A stretch of DNA of 64,000 nucleotides from Gracilaria domingensis (lineage: Eukaryota; Rhodophyta; Florideophyceae; Gracilariales; Gracilariaceae): the NCBI GenBank assembly GCA_022539475.1, contig VCMS01000092.1:62001-126000 (forward strand), written 5' to 3'. The position numbers and the translations under genes are program-made. The notes under the pieces were generated by a model. The model saw only the letters and a program-made list of their open reading frames with translations, made no database searches and was not told where the DNA came from. Of the stretch, positions 36,137 to 46,849 are shown piece by piece. The first letter of the stretch is position 1, and the number at the start of each line of letters is the position of its first letter.

Positions 36137-39100
36137 CGGACCATCTGCTACTGACACCGAACCCCACTGAAAGGACGATTAAAGTAGCTGATGGCAATGT
36201 TGCCCGCATTCGTGGTACTCTAGAGGGCGTTCCTGTAAGGTTCGATGACCTCCGAGTATCCCTCGAGTTTCTTGTTATCGAGAAGCCCCCCTTCGATGTA
36301 ATCATCGGGAACCCCACGCTAGAAAAGCTGCATGCCTGTATCGATCTTGGTACACAAGAAGTCACCATGAGTTACAACAAGAAGCACGTCGTTATAGGAC
36401 TCGACTCCGATCGTTCCGGATTAGAAGCATTTGTCCCGTTGTCTGAGACAGATAGCGAAGATTTCACGTCAGACTCTGATGCTATCCCGTCTGACTCTGA
36501 AGATGAGTCGGAGGACTTTGCTAACCTCCCCCTTCCAAAGCAGCGAACAACTGGTGGCGCCGAAGTGACCCTAGTGGCAGTAATGGAAAGGGATGGGGAC
36601 GCAGGATCCCAGGATGGCGAAGAGGAGAACGATGGTGAGGAAGAACCCGCCAATGTGACAGCGCAGCCCACCCAAGCCGGGCCGTTCGAAGGACCTCAAG
36701 TATCTGACCAAGCCCGTCGACCGACTCAGGCTGAAGATTCCAACGGCCCTAACTTCACCTGGCGTACCATCGGGACTCAGATCCATCTGGATAGTTTGAC
36801 CGCGGAGCGTGGGGAGAACCCTCATGCAAATAATGTGCATATTGCCGGACCCGATGGCCCACAAATTCCTCCAGAGGGAGAAAGGGTGGCAGTCGGACCA
36901 GCACCGCGTCAGCAATCCCAGCTGATCTCCCAGTATGATGATGACGAGGATCGACGATTCGAAGACGCGGAGGAAGAAGTGCAGGCAGATCCCCCTGTCG
37001 AAGAAAGGTCCGGACCCAATCCCTCCTCCTTCCAGAGCGAGTCTACGGATACCAGCGTACAGCCAGAAGATGTGAATGTCGTGATTCCTACAAGTATTGC
37101 ACCCAGAGCTAATAACGCCAGCGAGGACAGTGAAGTCCGGCCTCCTGACGATGGGCCCGTAGGTGAAAGCCCGGCGGAGTTCCCAGACGGTAGTGACGAT
37201 GAGGACGACTCCTCACCGGAGGAAGTAGACCTCATTGGCTCACCACTCTACCGCGACTCTGACCTTACCATCCCGATCAGAGACGAAGTAGTTCTGCTTC
37301 CTTTAGCCGAAGGACAGTCAGTTACTGACTTCTTGGACGTGCGGGTTCAATTGCGACATCCAGTACCGTCACCCGCGCGTCCCCCTCATCTAGAAGCACA
37401 GAACTTACCGCTCAACCGCGTAGGAATGCTGGAGGACGACGACTCCGGCGGTTATGTCATAGCATTTGAAGAAGAACTACCTCCGGACGAAATCGACGCC
37501 CGGACCCCGGGAGATGATGAACATTCACAAGACCCAAGCCGCGACGAAGAAGTTGTGGCCGAGCCTACGTGCCCAGCGCAAGACATTGAGTATTCTCTGC
37601 AAGATCCAATTGCGCAAGATTCACTCGGTCGCACGCTCGACCGACGTGATTACCCCCCCCACACCAACAAGGAGGAGGTGATTCTAGAACGGATCTCTCA
37701 TCTCCCAAGGGATAGACGGGTGGACCTCCTCGCTGTTCTGGATAACTTGAATGTCATAGCATGGTCCTTGTATGATCTTAGGCCCTCTGACGTGCCGGTA
37801 ACGCACAGGTTTGACCTCAGTGTCGAGACCCCAATTCATTCGAAGGTCCGAAGGCTACCCCCAAAGCATGACGACGTTGTTCGGAAAGAGGTCGACAAAA
37901 TGTTGTCCGCCGGGATCATCAAGCCGTCCACCTCTCCTTGGTCCTTCCCAGTTGTCATCGCACATAAGAAGGATGGAAAGCCCCGGTTCTGTGTCGACTA
38001 TCGGGGTCTGAACCAGGTCATGACGCCCGACAGGTGGCCCCTGCCAAACATGGAACAGATTTTTGACGATTTGGGTGGTTGTTCGTTCTTCACGACCCTA
38101 GACCTTTTCTCCGGATACTGGCAGGTGCGCATGGCCCCTGACTGCAAAGAAATGACGACTTTCGTTTGTCGTCAGGGAACCTTCCAGTTTGAAGTCATGC
38201 CTTTTGGTCTCATGAATGCCCCAGCCACGTTTCAAAGAATGATGGACGCGGTCCTTCATGGGGTGGAGTTTGCTCGCGTCTATATAGACGACGTTGTCAT
38301 CTTCTCGAGAAGCCTGGAAGAACATTTGTACCACCTAACCAGGGTGCTCGAGATCCTTGCAAGTCATGGTCTGAAGATAAAAATATCCAAATGTGATTTT
38401 GCACAACCCCGTATCAAACTGCTTGGTCACGTCATCAACAAGGAAGGCACTTCGGTTGATCAAGACAAGATCGACGTCATCCAAAAGGCCCCCGAACCAT
38501 CGACGGTAACCGAGCTCCGAAGTTTTCTCGGTCTAGCCAGTTATTATCGAAGGTTCATAAAGGATTTCGCAGATACGTCAGCAGTATTGCATGCTGCCAC
38601 TACAGGGAAGGGAAAGCTGAATTTCACCAATGAGATGAAGACAGCGTTTAATGATCTAAAGGGAAAGTTAGTATCCCCGCCGGTCTTAGCATTTCCCGAC
38701 TTTGAGAAGCCTTTTAGAGTTGAAACCGATGCTTCTTCAGTCGCGCTTGGTGCCGTTCTGTCACAAAAGAAAGAGGACGGAATGTATCACCCAATTCAAT
38801 TTGCCAGTCGCACGCTTAATGCCGCCGAGCGAAAGTATTCTACTTGCGAGAAAGAGGCCCTAGCCGTGGTCTTTGCCTTGAAGAAGTTTCGCATGTATCT
38901 ACTCGGAGGTCTCCCCTTTGAGCTTGTTACGGACCACCAAGCTCTGAAGTATGCATTCCAAAAGAAGGACATTCACGGGCGCCTAGCCCGATGGATGGAC
39001 CTGCTAGCGGAATACGAGTTCGTTATAGTCTATAGATCTGGCGATAAGAATCGGGCTGCCGACTATCTCTCTCGCTTTGCCGTTGGGGATCCACCGGAGC

Positions 39101-39400
39101 CGGATGATGACGTGTCTGTTGTACTGAATGCAACGGACGAGGTCTATGACTTGGAGCCCTTCTGCGCGCACATCAAGTTGTACCTTGCCGCCTTTTCTTT
39201 TCCTGAAGAAGACCCTAAGATCCGCGCTTTGGTTAAGAGGAATGCGAAGAAGTTCTTCCTTTGGGAAGGTCTTCTCTATCGCCGTACCAAGAAAGGATTA
39301 AGAGTGGTACCCTCTGTAAGCAAGCGCCGTGGCATCCTCTCATCCTTTCATGATGACATAGGACATTGGGACTTGGAGGCTACTAAGATCTGGTCCAGTT
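36120..39400 (+). pseudogene. Protease end, linker, RT, RNase H and integrase start of copy B
   Basis: One open frame runs from the missing G near 36123 through protease remainder, acidic linker, RT (YIDD near 38280), RNase H and the integrase N-terminus. The C run at about 37653 has eight C, so linker and RT are fused in frame here, unlike copy A. A missing G near 39387 (AAGATCTGG, compared with AAGGATCTGG in copy A) then shifts the frame inside the integrase zinc domain; the frame stops at 39516. Confidence 0.88.
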
Positions 39401-39419
39401 CCGATTCTGGTGGCCTGGA

Positions 39420-40877
39420 ATGTACCCCGACATCGTTTCATATGTTCGCAGTTGTGATGGGTGTCAGTTCACAACACCCCTGCTTAAGTACCGGCCAGGA
39501 CAAAGAGCCCCATTGACTGGTCTATTTCATACATTCTCTGTGGACTTCGCCGGTCCTCTTCCGGCTACCAGGAATGGCAACCGTTTTGCTCTGATTGGTG
39601 TAGAACACATAACAGGATGGCCTATTGCCGCGGCCTACGGTAATCAGACCTCTACCACCGTCATTCACTTTGTTCGATCTCAGATCGTTTCCCCGTTTGG
39701 TTCCCCGCTGACGATCGTGCCCGACAACTTCAGTATCTTCAAAGCCAAGGCAGTCGAAGCATACATGGAAAGTAAGAAGATATCCCTCAAGCCCACCATG
39801 GCCTATGCCCCTATGTCTAATGGCCGGGCTGAAAGAATGGTTGGAACCATCAAGAAATCGATTGCCAAAACAATCTTCAATAAGGGACAAGAATGGGATG
39901 AAGCTCTCGAGCAGATAATTTACGGATACAGGAGGCGCCGGCTGGGTGGCGGGTTTTCTCCTTTTGAGCTCATGTATGGCACGGTCCCACGGATGAGCTC
40001 AGACGACCTACCCCCTCTCATCGTAGATCCAACCCCCACTAATCGTCATCATGAACTACTTGCAAATTCCGCAGGCAGAGCTTCCAGAGTTCTATCTCAA
40101 CCCAATCGACAAGACGACCCCAAGTCCGGGCACCGGTTCAACGTCGGTGATGAGGTCTTGGTGATACATGGGAAGGCTCTGAATCCCAACGTGAAATGGC
40201 CTGCCTTTCAGTCAAAATTCTACGGACCCTGTAAGGTGGTTAAGGCCAGGCACCCCCGATATGTCCTAGTGTCCCCTCATAATCGTTACACTAGAGAAGG
40301 GGTCCACGCCCGCCGGCTCAAGCGGTATCATCGCCGACCAGTTCATCTGCAGGACGAGGTGGTAGCCACTATTACGGAAGGCGAAGACACCCCTGTCCCA
40401 TATCCCACTCAGATCACTGTAATGCCACTCCGCGTTGACTACAATATCCTCACTGCACCCCACCTCTCGTGTCACTTTATCATTGGAGGGAAAAGCATAC
40501 ATTCATGGCTTAGCCCTTTGAACGTCTCTATCCCAGAGGTGGAAAGGGTTACCTGGACGCTGACGCATGCCTCACTCGCCCTGTTCTCAATCTCGGGCCC
40601 GTTCTTGAGTCGTAGAGGAGGATCTATCTTAAGAACATTATTTCGACGTGTGCACCAGAACTACGGCAGCAATATCGAGCCAGAATTCGCGGTATATCTT
40701 TACCACCATGCAGTCTCCTTGCATGGGCATCTCCCAGAATCGCAATTCTACATACAAGAGACTCAGGACCATATTTCGCACTATGCTCGCACAGGAATCG
40801 CTCGGATACTCAGCTACACCCCCGACCCAGAGAAGCTAGCAGTACCCTTTCTCTTCCACTATACCACCGAGAATTAG
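39420..40877 (+). CDS. Integrase and C-terminal extension of copy B
   Basis: An uninterrupted 485-codon frame covers the integrase zinc domain end (SCDGCQ), the catalytic Asp in FSVDFAG, the second Asp in VPDNF, the Glu in GRAERM and the GPCKVVKARHPRY module. About 190 residues more follow after the usual integrase end (from about VHARRLKRYHRRP). The extension has no motif I know. As a separate frame it has no proper start, since it belongs to the polyprotein. Confidence 0.88.
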   Translation: MYPDIVSYVRSCDGCQFTTPLLKYRPGQRAPLTGLFHTFSVDFAGPLPATRNGNRFALIGVEHITGWPIAAAYGNQTSTTVIHFVRSQIVSPFGSPLTIVPDNFSIFKAKAVEAYMESKKISLKPTMAYAPMSNGRAERMVGTIKKSIAKTIFNKGQEWDEALEQIIYGYRRRRLGGGFSPFELMYGTVPRMSSDDLPPLIVDPTPTNRHHELLANSAGRASRVLSQPNRQDDPKSGHRFNVGDEVLVIHGKALNPNVKWPAFQSKFYGPCKVVKARHPRYVLVSPHNRYTREGVHARRLKRYHRRPVHLQDEVVATITEGEDTPVPYPTQITVMPLRVDYNILTAPHLSCHFIIGGKSIHSWLSPLNVSIPEVERVTWTLTHASLALFSISGPFLSRRGGSILRTLFRRVHQNYGSNIEPEFAVYLYHHAVSLHGHLPESQFYIQETQDHISHYARTGIARILSYTPDPEKLAVPFLFHYTTEN

Positions 40878-40924
40878 CCCAGTACTTACGACGCCCGGCG
40901 TAGCGTCGTTTGGGTTTGGTGGTG

Positions 40925-42836
40925 TGTGGCCCGTCAAACGGTACACGGACAGGTGTGCGTGTCTACACTCCTGCGTTGTGCCCAACGCAGCGGTAATACA
41001 GAATATAGTTTAAAAATGCTTTATTATAGTTAATCCTATCTTAGGTTTAGTTAGTTTTCTACGCAGAATCTACCTTGCGTGTGGCCAGGAGGCGCCGCAC
41101 TACAAGCAGGGCGACATGAGATTGTCTACTTAAGTGGCAGAGAGCGCTCCAACGCTGACCACCCGACCTCATCGGCTGTCAATTGCCAAATTCGTGGTCA
41201 CCCACAGGAGGCGCCTGCGCTTGCGCAAATACACGTGCATTCCACGCTGTGTACTGCGTTGCGTAGGCGCCCCCTGTGGCGGCATATGCGCTTAAAGTAT
41301 CTACCACCTACGCCTCTTATAGGCTAGTACGGTAGATACAACGCATCCATTGGCCAAGCCAACCGTACCGTCGATTCCCGCCTGGAATCGACGGTGCGGT
41401 TGTGCATAAAAGGGCCGGAGCAGTCGCCTCCGACTCAACTCCGGCCAGACCACTTCCCTTCGACGACCTTCCCCCCTACCCCACCACAACCTTCCAACCT
41501 CTCTCCTTTTCCCTTTGTCGTCCTCAACCTTTCCTCATCCCCTACTTCTCTCTCTACTTCTCCCCTTGGCGGCCTGGTCTCACCGCCCTCCCTCGCTCAC
41601 TGCCACTCACACTGACCCTCTGTCTGGGCTCGTCCTGTGTGAGTAGGCAAAGCGTCTGCACCACCCTTCCATTGGGTTAGCCTTGTGCAGGCGTGACTCT
41701 GCCTTTCATTATCCGCTTTGTTTGGCCTTTCTTGTCTCTTTTGTTCCCTTCGTTGGTTTCTTTCGCTGTTGTTGGTCTATCTGCCATTCTGTATTGCCTG
41801 AACTACCGTTGTTGTTGTCATCTTCGTTTTTTCCCCGTTTCTTGCTGTTTGGCGGCCTTCTGCTGCCTGCATCCGTTCTATTGCTTCCCGTTTCGGCCTT
41901 GGTTCCTGGTTTTGCTGGTTCTTTCGCGTTGCGATTCTGTTCCTCACATAGTGTTGCTTTGCACCTGTTGTTGCTAGACGCACTGTGTGATACAGCGTAA
42001 GGTTGTCCTTAACCTACGGCCCTGAGGCAATCGTTCAAGAGTAAGTTGTCTACAGCTACTCTTTTGGCATTTTGTGTGACTACTAACGTTTCGTTTGTTT
42101 CACATCAAGTGCCAAGGTCTATCGTTTCATCCAGCGAGTATTCGTCCGTGGTCGATCCGGACGAGCGTATAGAAGAAGTCCCCGATCCCGTTCCTCAGAT
42201 AAAGAAGTCGGCTGTTCAGCCTCTTGACGGGCCACGCGAGCGCCACATCTTTCGTGTAGCCCACCAGAAGGAGAAGCGCCGTCGTAACCCCCCGCCACGT
42301 AAGCAAATCCTAAAGCGCTGCCGCGTCTGCGACATTAAGGTTCAGAGTCAACGCCAGCTTGAAGTTCACCAAGCAGGCCGACGCCATCGTAGAGCCGTAC
42401 GTCGCGCCAACTACACCGAGCAGGACATCCACTGCGAGGTTTGTGACATCAAGTTCTCCGAAGCTCACGATCTGCGTGTGCACTACAGAAGCCGTCGCCA
42501 TCGTGCGACCCTTAGGAAGAAGAACAATACTATCTATTAGAGCACAGGTCTCTCTTTTCATTGTCCAGTTGTGACACATTTCTATTCATATCTCATTACA
42601 TATATTATCCTTGTTTGTTCTTCTTTATCTCTCGCCTATCGTTTGGTATCCCTCTTCTGTTCTTGTGTTCGTGCTTTGTTGTTTGGCTTCTGCTGCACTC
42701 TATCTACGTAAGCTTATATTTGGCTAGTGCTTCTTCGTCCGATTGGACTGGTACTCTACGAGAGCAAACTTTATTTTCATTGTTTTTGCCCCCTTTGGCT
42801 GTAACCGCCGGCGCCATCACAAAAATGGCGTTTTCA
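40925..42836 (+). repeat. LTR3, 1912 bp
   Basis: It starts TGTGGCCCG and ends TTTTCA, followed at once by unrelated DNA (GATCGGCTC). This right edge fixes the LTR end for all copies. It shows that both the zinc-finger region and the gag ATG (42825) belong to the LTR. Here gag reads only ten codons before a stop in the flanking DNA. Confidence 0.92.
42040..42540 (+). CDS. LTR-encoded two-finger C2H2 protein with splice-created start codon (copy 3)
   Basis: Predicted join of 42040 with 42110-42540, 143 aa, same protein as in LTR1 and LTR2. The intron (42041-42109, 69 nt) has donor GTAAGT and branch point TACTAAC. Transcription from this LTR would enter the neighbouring DNA transposon. Confidence 0.72.
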   Translation, partial: SKLSTATLLAFCVTTNVSFVSHQVPRSIVSSSEYSSVVDPDERIEEVPDPVPQIKKSAVQPLDGPRERHIFRVAHQKEKRRRNPPPRKQILKRCRVCDIKVQSQRQLEVHQAGRRHRRAVRRANYTEQDIHCEVCDIKFSEAHDLRVHYRSRRHRATLRKKNNTIY

Positions 42837-45274
42837 GATCGGCTCAATTTGGAATAAGGGGTTTATTTGGACTGAAATCCATTCCAACTTCTTGACACCC
42901 AGAGATGAGAGCTGGTTGAGAGTACGTGCGACAATTCATAAGATAACAATGGCAGAAATCATCGCGCTTGTGTATACCCTTCGATTATCTTCTAAACGCA
43001 ACAATCATTGACGATAAACCATCATCAAGGGTCATCCAATACTACGTAGCGACTGCTCACGAGCTGCGCAAGAAACCAAAACTCATTTTCGTCCGAAACA
43101 CAAACTGGACACTCATCCAACATAAATGCAAGACTCCAACTGCAATGACTTTGGGCGACTCCAACTCCCAGCTCCATCTTATGCCGTTGTCTATGCGGCG
43201 ACAAACCGCCTTGCAAAAGCGTCGAGTTCAACGCGACACGCTTCGGGAGCATCACAGAAACCACGCTTTGCATTTGCTTCGTAAGCAGGCGCGCACAAGC
43301 ACAATTCTAACGCAAACAGGAATATCAAAGACCACACTACATCGCCTCCGCGTTGCTGTGTCGACCAATAATCAGGTCCAACTGGATAAACTTCTGAACC
43401 CTTCGGTCAATCGTGCTGGTCGAAAGCCAATTCTGGGTCAGGACGAGAACGCGCTCATTGTCGCTCATATGCAGCGTGCATCTGAAAGAGGATTTGCAGT
43501 CAACGTCGTCACTGCCAAACACATCATGGGACAAGTCGCGAACGATGGTAGAAAGCCGTTTAGCAGTGGAATCCTCTCAAATGACACAGTGCGAGCGTGG
43601 AGAGCACGCAATAGAGATATTTCTCTTCGCAAGATGGAATCCAAGCAGGCTGTCAAGTTTCTGGCCGAGAGACCGGAGCACATTCGAACCTATGCAGACT
43701 GCCTTCAGGCCGTACACAACTTCAACCCCACGCTTTTCGAAAACGCCGACTATGTTTGGAACCTGGACGAGACGGCCGTTGACCCTCAGTATGGAAAGCG
43801 AACCAGAACTTTCTGCAATGCAACCTCGAAGCACGGTGGGTACCGGGCGACTTTTGTCGGAAACAAATGTGGACGACATGTTACAGCGGTTTTGGCCGTT
43901 TCAGCTTCTGGTCGAAAAGCGCCACCCATCTTCGTAGTTGAGGGTAAGAACGTCATGTCAAATTGGGTGATGGGTCTGGATAAGGACATTTTTCATCGCA
44001 ATGGAGTTCCGCATCCTCTCTGTTCTGAACAGTGGTTGCCCGGAGACAGCCTCATCGTCCCCACGAAATCCGGCTCGGTAACGAAAGAAGTACTTCCTCT
44101 CATTATGGAGCATTTATCGAAGTTCATTCGAAACGTCGTTGATAAGTCGGTGCCTGTTCTTCTTCTTTTGGATGGACATTCTTCGCGAAATGGGGCAATA
44201 TGGCTGGAAACCTATCTGTCGCACAATATCGAAGTTGTGCAAAGTCCAGCGAATACCAGTCACTTTTTGCAGCCAATTGATCAATTTGTCAACAAGCGGT
44301 TCAAAGAGTCTGTTCGTGAGAAGCGATACGAGCTCATGGCCATAGCACCAGTGCCGCTGACGTCAATTGGTTTGAAATTGATGCTCGGGGTCTCTGGATG
44401 GCATTCTATTCAACCCGAAGATATCACGGAGAGTTGGAAACGATGTGGGCTTTGGCCCATGGACTACAGGTTTGTGGAGATGGCAATCAGAAATACCGCC
44501 GAACGAGGTGAAGATGATTGCTCTGGTTCGCACTCGGCGGTACTTCCTCGATTCAGTGAAAGAACTCGCGATCAAGACGCATACGAGAAAGTCAAAGCTA
44601 TAGTTTCCTCCGCCGCTTCTCCCGCAATTGCTTTGAATCAGATACTTTGCGTCCTGCAAAATAATGGTAGCACGGCTCAAATACTGAACAAGTATGTGAG
44701 GGAGCTTTCAGCACCAGCTTCGATTGCTACGAGAAAAAACAACCGTGTTCTTTGCGCTGGCATCCCAGCGAAGTATTTGACGATCAAGGAGCTGGTTGAC
44801 GCGAGGAAGAAGCGTGATTTGAATTCGGGTATACGCAAGGAAAGGAAGGGCAAAACTAAGATTTCCAAGCCAGTTGCAGTGCCACAAGAGACGTTGAATT
44901 CCGCTATTGCTGTGAACAAAGAAGTCCATTCAAATCGGTTTCAATCCGCTTTGCATTGTAACAAGGCGCTTGGTAATGGTAACGGTGGACAGGACGATGT
45001 TGTGAATCTTGTTCAGGGTCTATCGGAACACGAAAGTGCTGCTTTAGATGCTTTGCGTGACCTCAGCGATGGCAGTCCTAATTGAGCGGGTAGTGCTGCA
45101 CGTGCTTTTGCGAATCACAAGTAGAAATCAATTGTGCGTACATAGTTTGAGTAAGTAAACTGCGTAATGATGAGCTTTCATGGTGAAACAAACTTGTCGC
45201 CGTGGCTGAGAGCAAGGACGTATATCACAGCGCCAAGATCGCTCTAAAAACTTTCGTTCCAAATTGAGCCGAAC
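42837..45274 (+). mobile_element. pogo/Tigger-like DNA transposon, 2.4 kb
   Basis: Terminal inverted repeats of 18 bp match at 17 positions: GATCGGCTCAATTTGGAA at 42837-42854 and its complement at 45257-45274. One long transposase frame lies between them. The element starts at the very base where LTR3 ends. The flanks show no TA duplication (TTCA on the left, CGAGG on the right), so the left junction was probably remade by the retrotransposon or by recombination. Confidence 0.85.
43145..45085 (+). CDS. pogo/Tigger-type DDE transposase, 646 aa
   Basis: The first ATG of the long frame is at 43145; the frame extends about 59 codons upstream without ATG. The N-terminal 60-200 residues contain a helix-turn-helix-like DNA-binding region (TQTGISKTTLHRL). 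The DDE_1 catalytic core follows. The first Asp lies in VWNLDETAV, the second in PVLLLLDGHSSRNG, and the third acidic residue is Asp in SHFLQPIDQFV. The PANTSHFLQP block is the pogo/Tigger/Jerky signature. The frame is uninterrupted, so the transposase may be active. The C-terminal part is basic, with Lys-rich clusters. It acts in the nucleus by cut-and-paste at the terminal repeats. Confidence 0.88.
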   Translation: MTLGDSNSQLHLMPLSMRRQTALQKRRVQRDTLREHHRNHALHLLRKQARTSTILTQTGISKTTLHRLRVAVSTNNQVQLDKLLNPSVNRAGRKPILGQDENALIVAHMQRASERGFAVNVVTAKHIMGQVANDGRKPFSSGILSNDTVRAWRARNRDISLRKMESKQAVKFLAERPEHIRTYADCLQAVHNFNPTLFENADYVWNLDETAVDPQYGKRTRTFCNATSKHGGYRATFVGNKCGRHVTAVLAVSASGRKAPPIFVVEGKNVMSNWVMGLDKDIFHRNGVPHPLCSEQWLPGDSLIVPTKSGSVTKEVLPLIMEHLSKFIRNVVDKSVPVLLLLDGHSSRNGAIWLETYLSHNIEVVQSPANTSHFLQPIDQFVNKRFKESVREKRYELMAIAPVPLTSIGLKLMLGVSGWHSIQPEDITESWKRCGLWPMDYRFVEMAIRNTAERGEDDCSGSHSAVLPRFSERTRDQDAYEKVKAIVSSAASPAIALNQILCVLQNNGSTAQILNKYVRELSAPASIATRKNNRVLCAGIPAKYLTIKELVDARKKRDLNSGIRKERKGKTKISKPVAVPQETLNSAIAVNKEVHSNRFQSALHCNKALGNGNGGQDDVVNLVQGLSEHESAALDALRDLSDGSPN

Positions 45275-46849
45275 CGAGGGGTAAGTGACAAAACTCAGGT
45301 TCAAAGCATTTGAGCGTCTGGGATGGGAACTGGTCTAACGCCCTGCGCTACGTTGAGGCCTGTAAGACAAAATTTGGCCGTATTTGAACTTGAATAGGGT
45401 AAACAGAGTGATGCCAGCGCGATGCTTCCGAAGCTCAACAAGCATCGAAAGAAACGAAATCCTGTGCTGTCTCTTACGAGCAACTCGTTGTCGCGTCCAC
45501 CCCGGTTCCTCTGGGAAACAGAAGGCCCCATCTCCCCGACGAGCATGCCGAGACTCTTCAACAATCAGGACACAACTTCGGCCTTGTCGGGCATGACGTT
45601 TAGGATGGGGTCGAGGTCAATGACTGTCAACTGGGCGCTTTAGGTGCATTCGTAATTTATGCTCAGAGAGCATTCTACTTCACATGCAATCAATGCACAC
45701 AAAGCAGCAGCACATGAAAGGCGTATCTAGTGCTGGAAAGCATCGTGAAACTTGTGCTCTCTCGGCATAGAAGGATATCCACAGAAGCGATTGAAGACCA
45801 CTGCAGGAGATCGCGATGGATCTGATAGAATCTGATATGCCATCATAGCGTTCCAGATCACGGCGCTTGTCACGCCCGCACCTGAATCATGAATTATGGA
45901 ATTGGCGACCACACTGGTCACCTGCTCTTCCGCACCGTTGTGCTCCATCTCTTCAGCTTCTCTCGGTCGCCGCCAATGCCTTCAAAACGCCACGCGCTTT
46001 TCCGCCCACCGCCAAACCGTTATCGCGTCATACTCCGTAGCTTTCAGTGGTGTCTCCTCACTTGTTTGGGTTCATAAACAGGGTGTCGGATATGTTTCAG
46101 GCGGAAGGACATGTGACGCTACGGAGTAGGAAGCCACCTGTTCCCTTACGCATAACTGCTGCATGTTGTAGTTGTACGCAGCATGTTGCAAGTCTTTCCT
46201 CTTGTACTGTTGTATATTTTGAGGTCAATAATGTCCATCATCTTTTGTTAAGAGTTGTACAAAGTTTCACGGGGTTTGCAGCCAGCTGATGGAAATGAGT
46301 TTGTAACGCATGGTGTAGCTGAGGACGGCAAGGAGCCTATTCTCACAATTGCAGATGTTTCTATCGGAAAAGCGAAAGCCTCGATATTTGCTGTCAAAGA
46401 TGTTGTTTCTAACAGAGTATGATATTGCCTCGAACACAGTCCAATGTAGGCCCATACTTAACTACTCCCATCACGCTGTCTTTATCCGGTCATTTGCCGC
46501 CTCCTTCACTGTTGATGTCGCCTTCAACTCTGCGGGATCAGTACGCTGCGGAGTTCAAGCTAGACAACGCTTTACCTTTCCCGACATTTTAGCTTACTTC
46601 CTCTTTCTTGTCGCCATCTTTTTTGCCATGGTTGTCGCTGGCTTTGAGAAAGCTAGCTTCTCATGCCTTTTGAGTGCCTGATGATATCCGTTCTATAGAG
46701 ACTAAGCCGAGATGCTGGCAAACACTTCAAAATGGGTCTTGTAAGGGGACCGAACGACTCGGAAAGGTGTACCTCGAGCAACAGCAACACAAGCAAAAGT
46801 TATCCCATGGGCCTTAATCTCAAACTAAGAATGGTATTCAGGCTGTCGA
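45275..46849. other. No gene recognised
   Basis: This lies between the pogo-like element and the next minus-strand gene. Only short frames are present, none with a motif I can name. Confidence 0.35.

Larger units (their letters stand above)
24470..42836 (+). mobile_element. Ty3/gypsy LTR retrotransposon tandem array (LTR-int-LTR-int-LTR)
   Basis: Three long direct repeats (24470-26383, 32592-34714, 40925-42836) separate two nearly identical internal regions of about 6.2 kb. Each repeat starts TGTGGCCCG and ends TTTTCA, the TG...CA form of LTRs. A candidate tRNA primer-binding site starting TGG follows the first two at once. Internal order is gag with two zinc knuckles, protease, acidic linker, RT, RNase H, integrase and a C-terminal extension; integrase after RNase H defines Ty3/gypsy. 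I see no matching target-site duplication at the outer ends (CTTCC before, GATCG after). The middle LTR contains an undetermined base at 32834 and a damaged partial duplication, so the join between the copies is not secure. LTR2 and LTR3 resemble each other more than LTR1. Confidence 0.93.
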
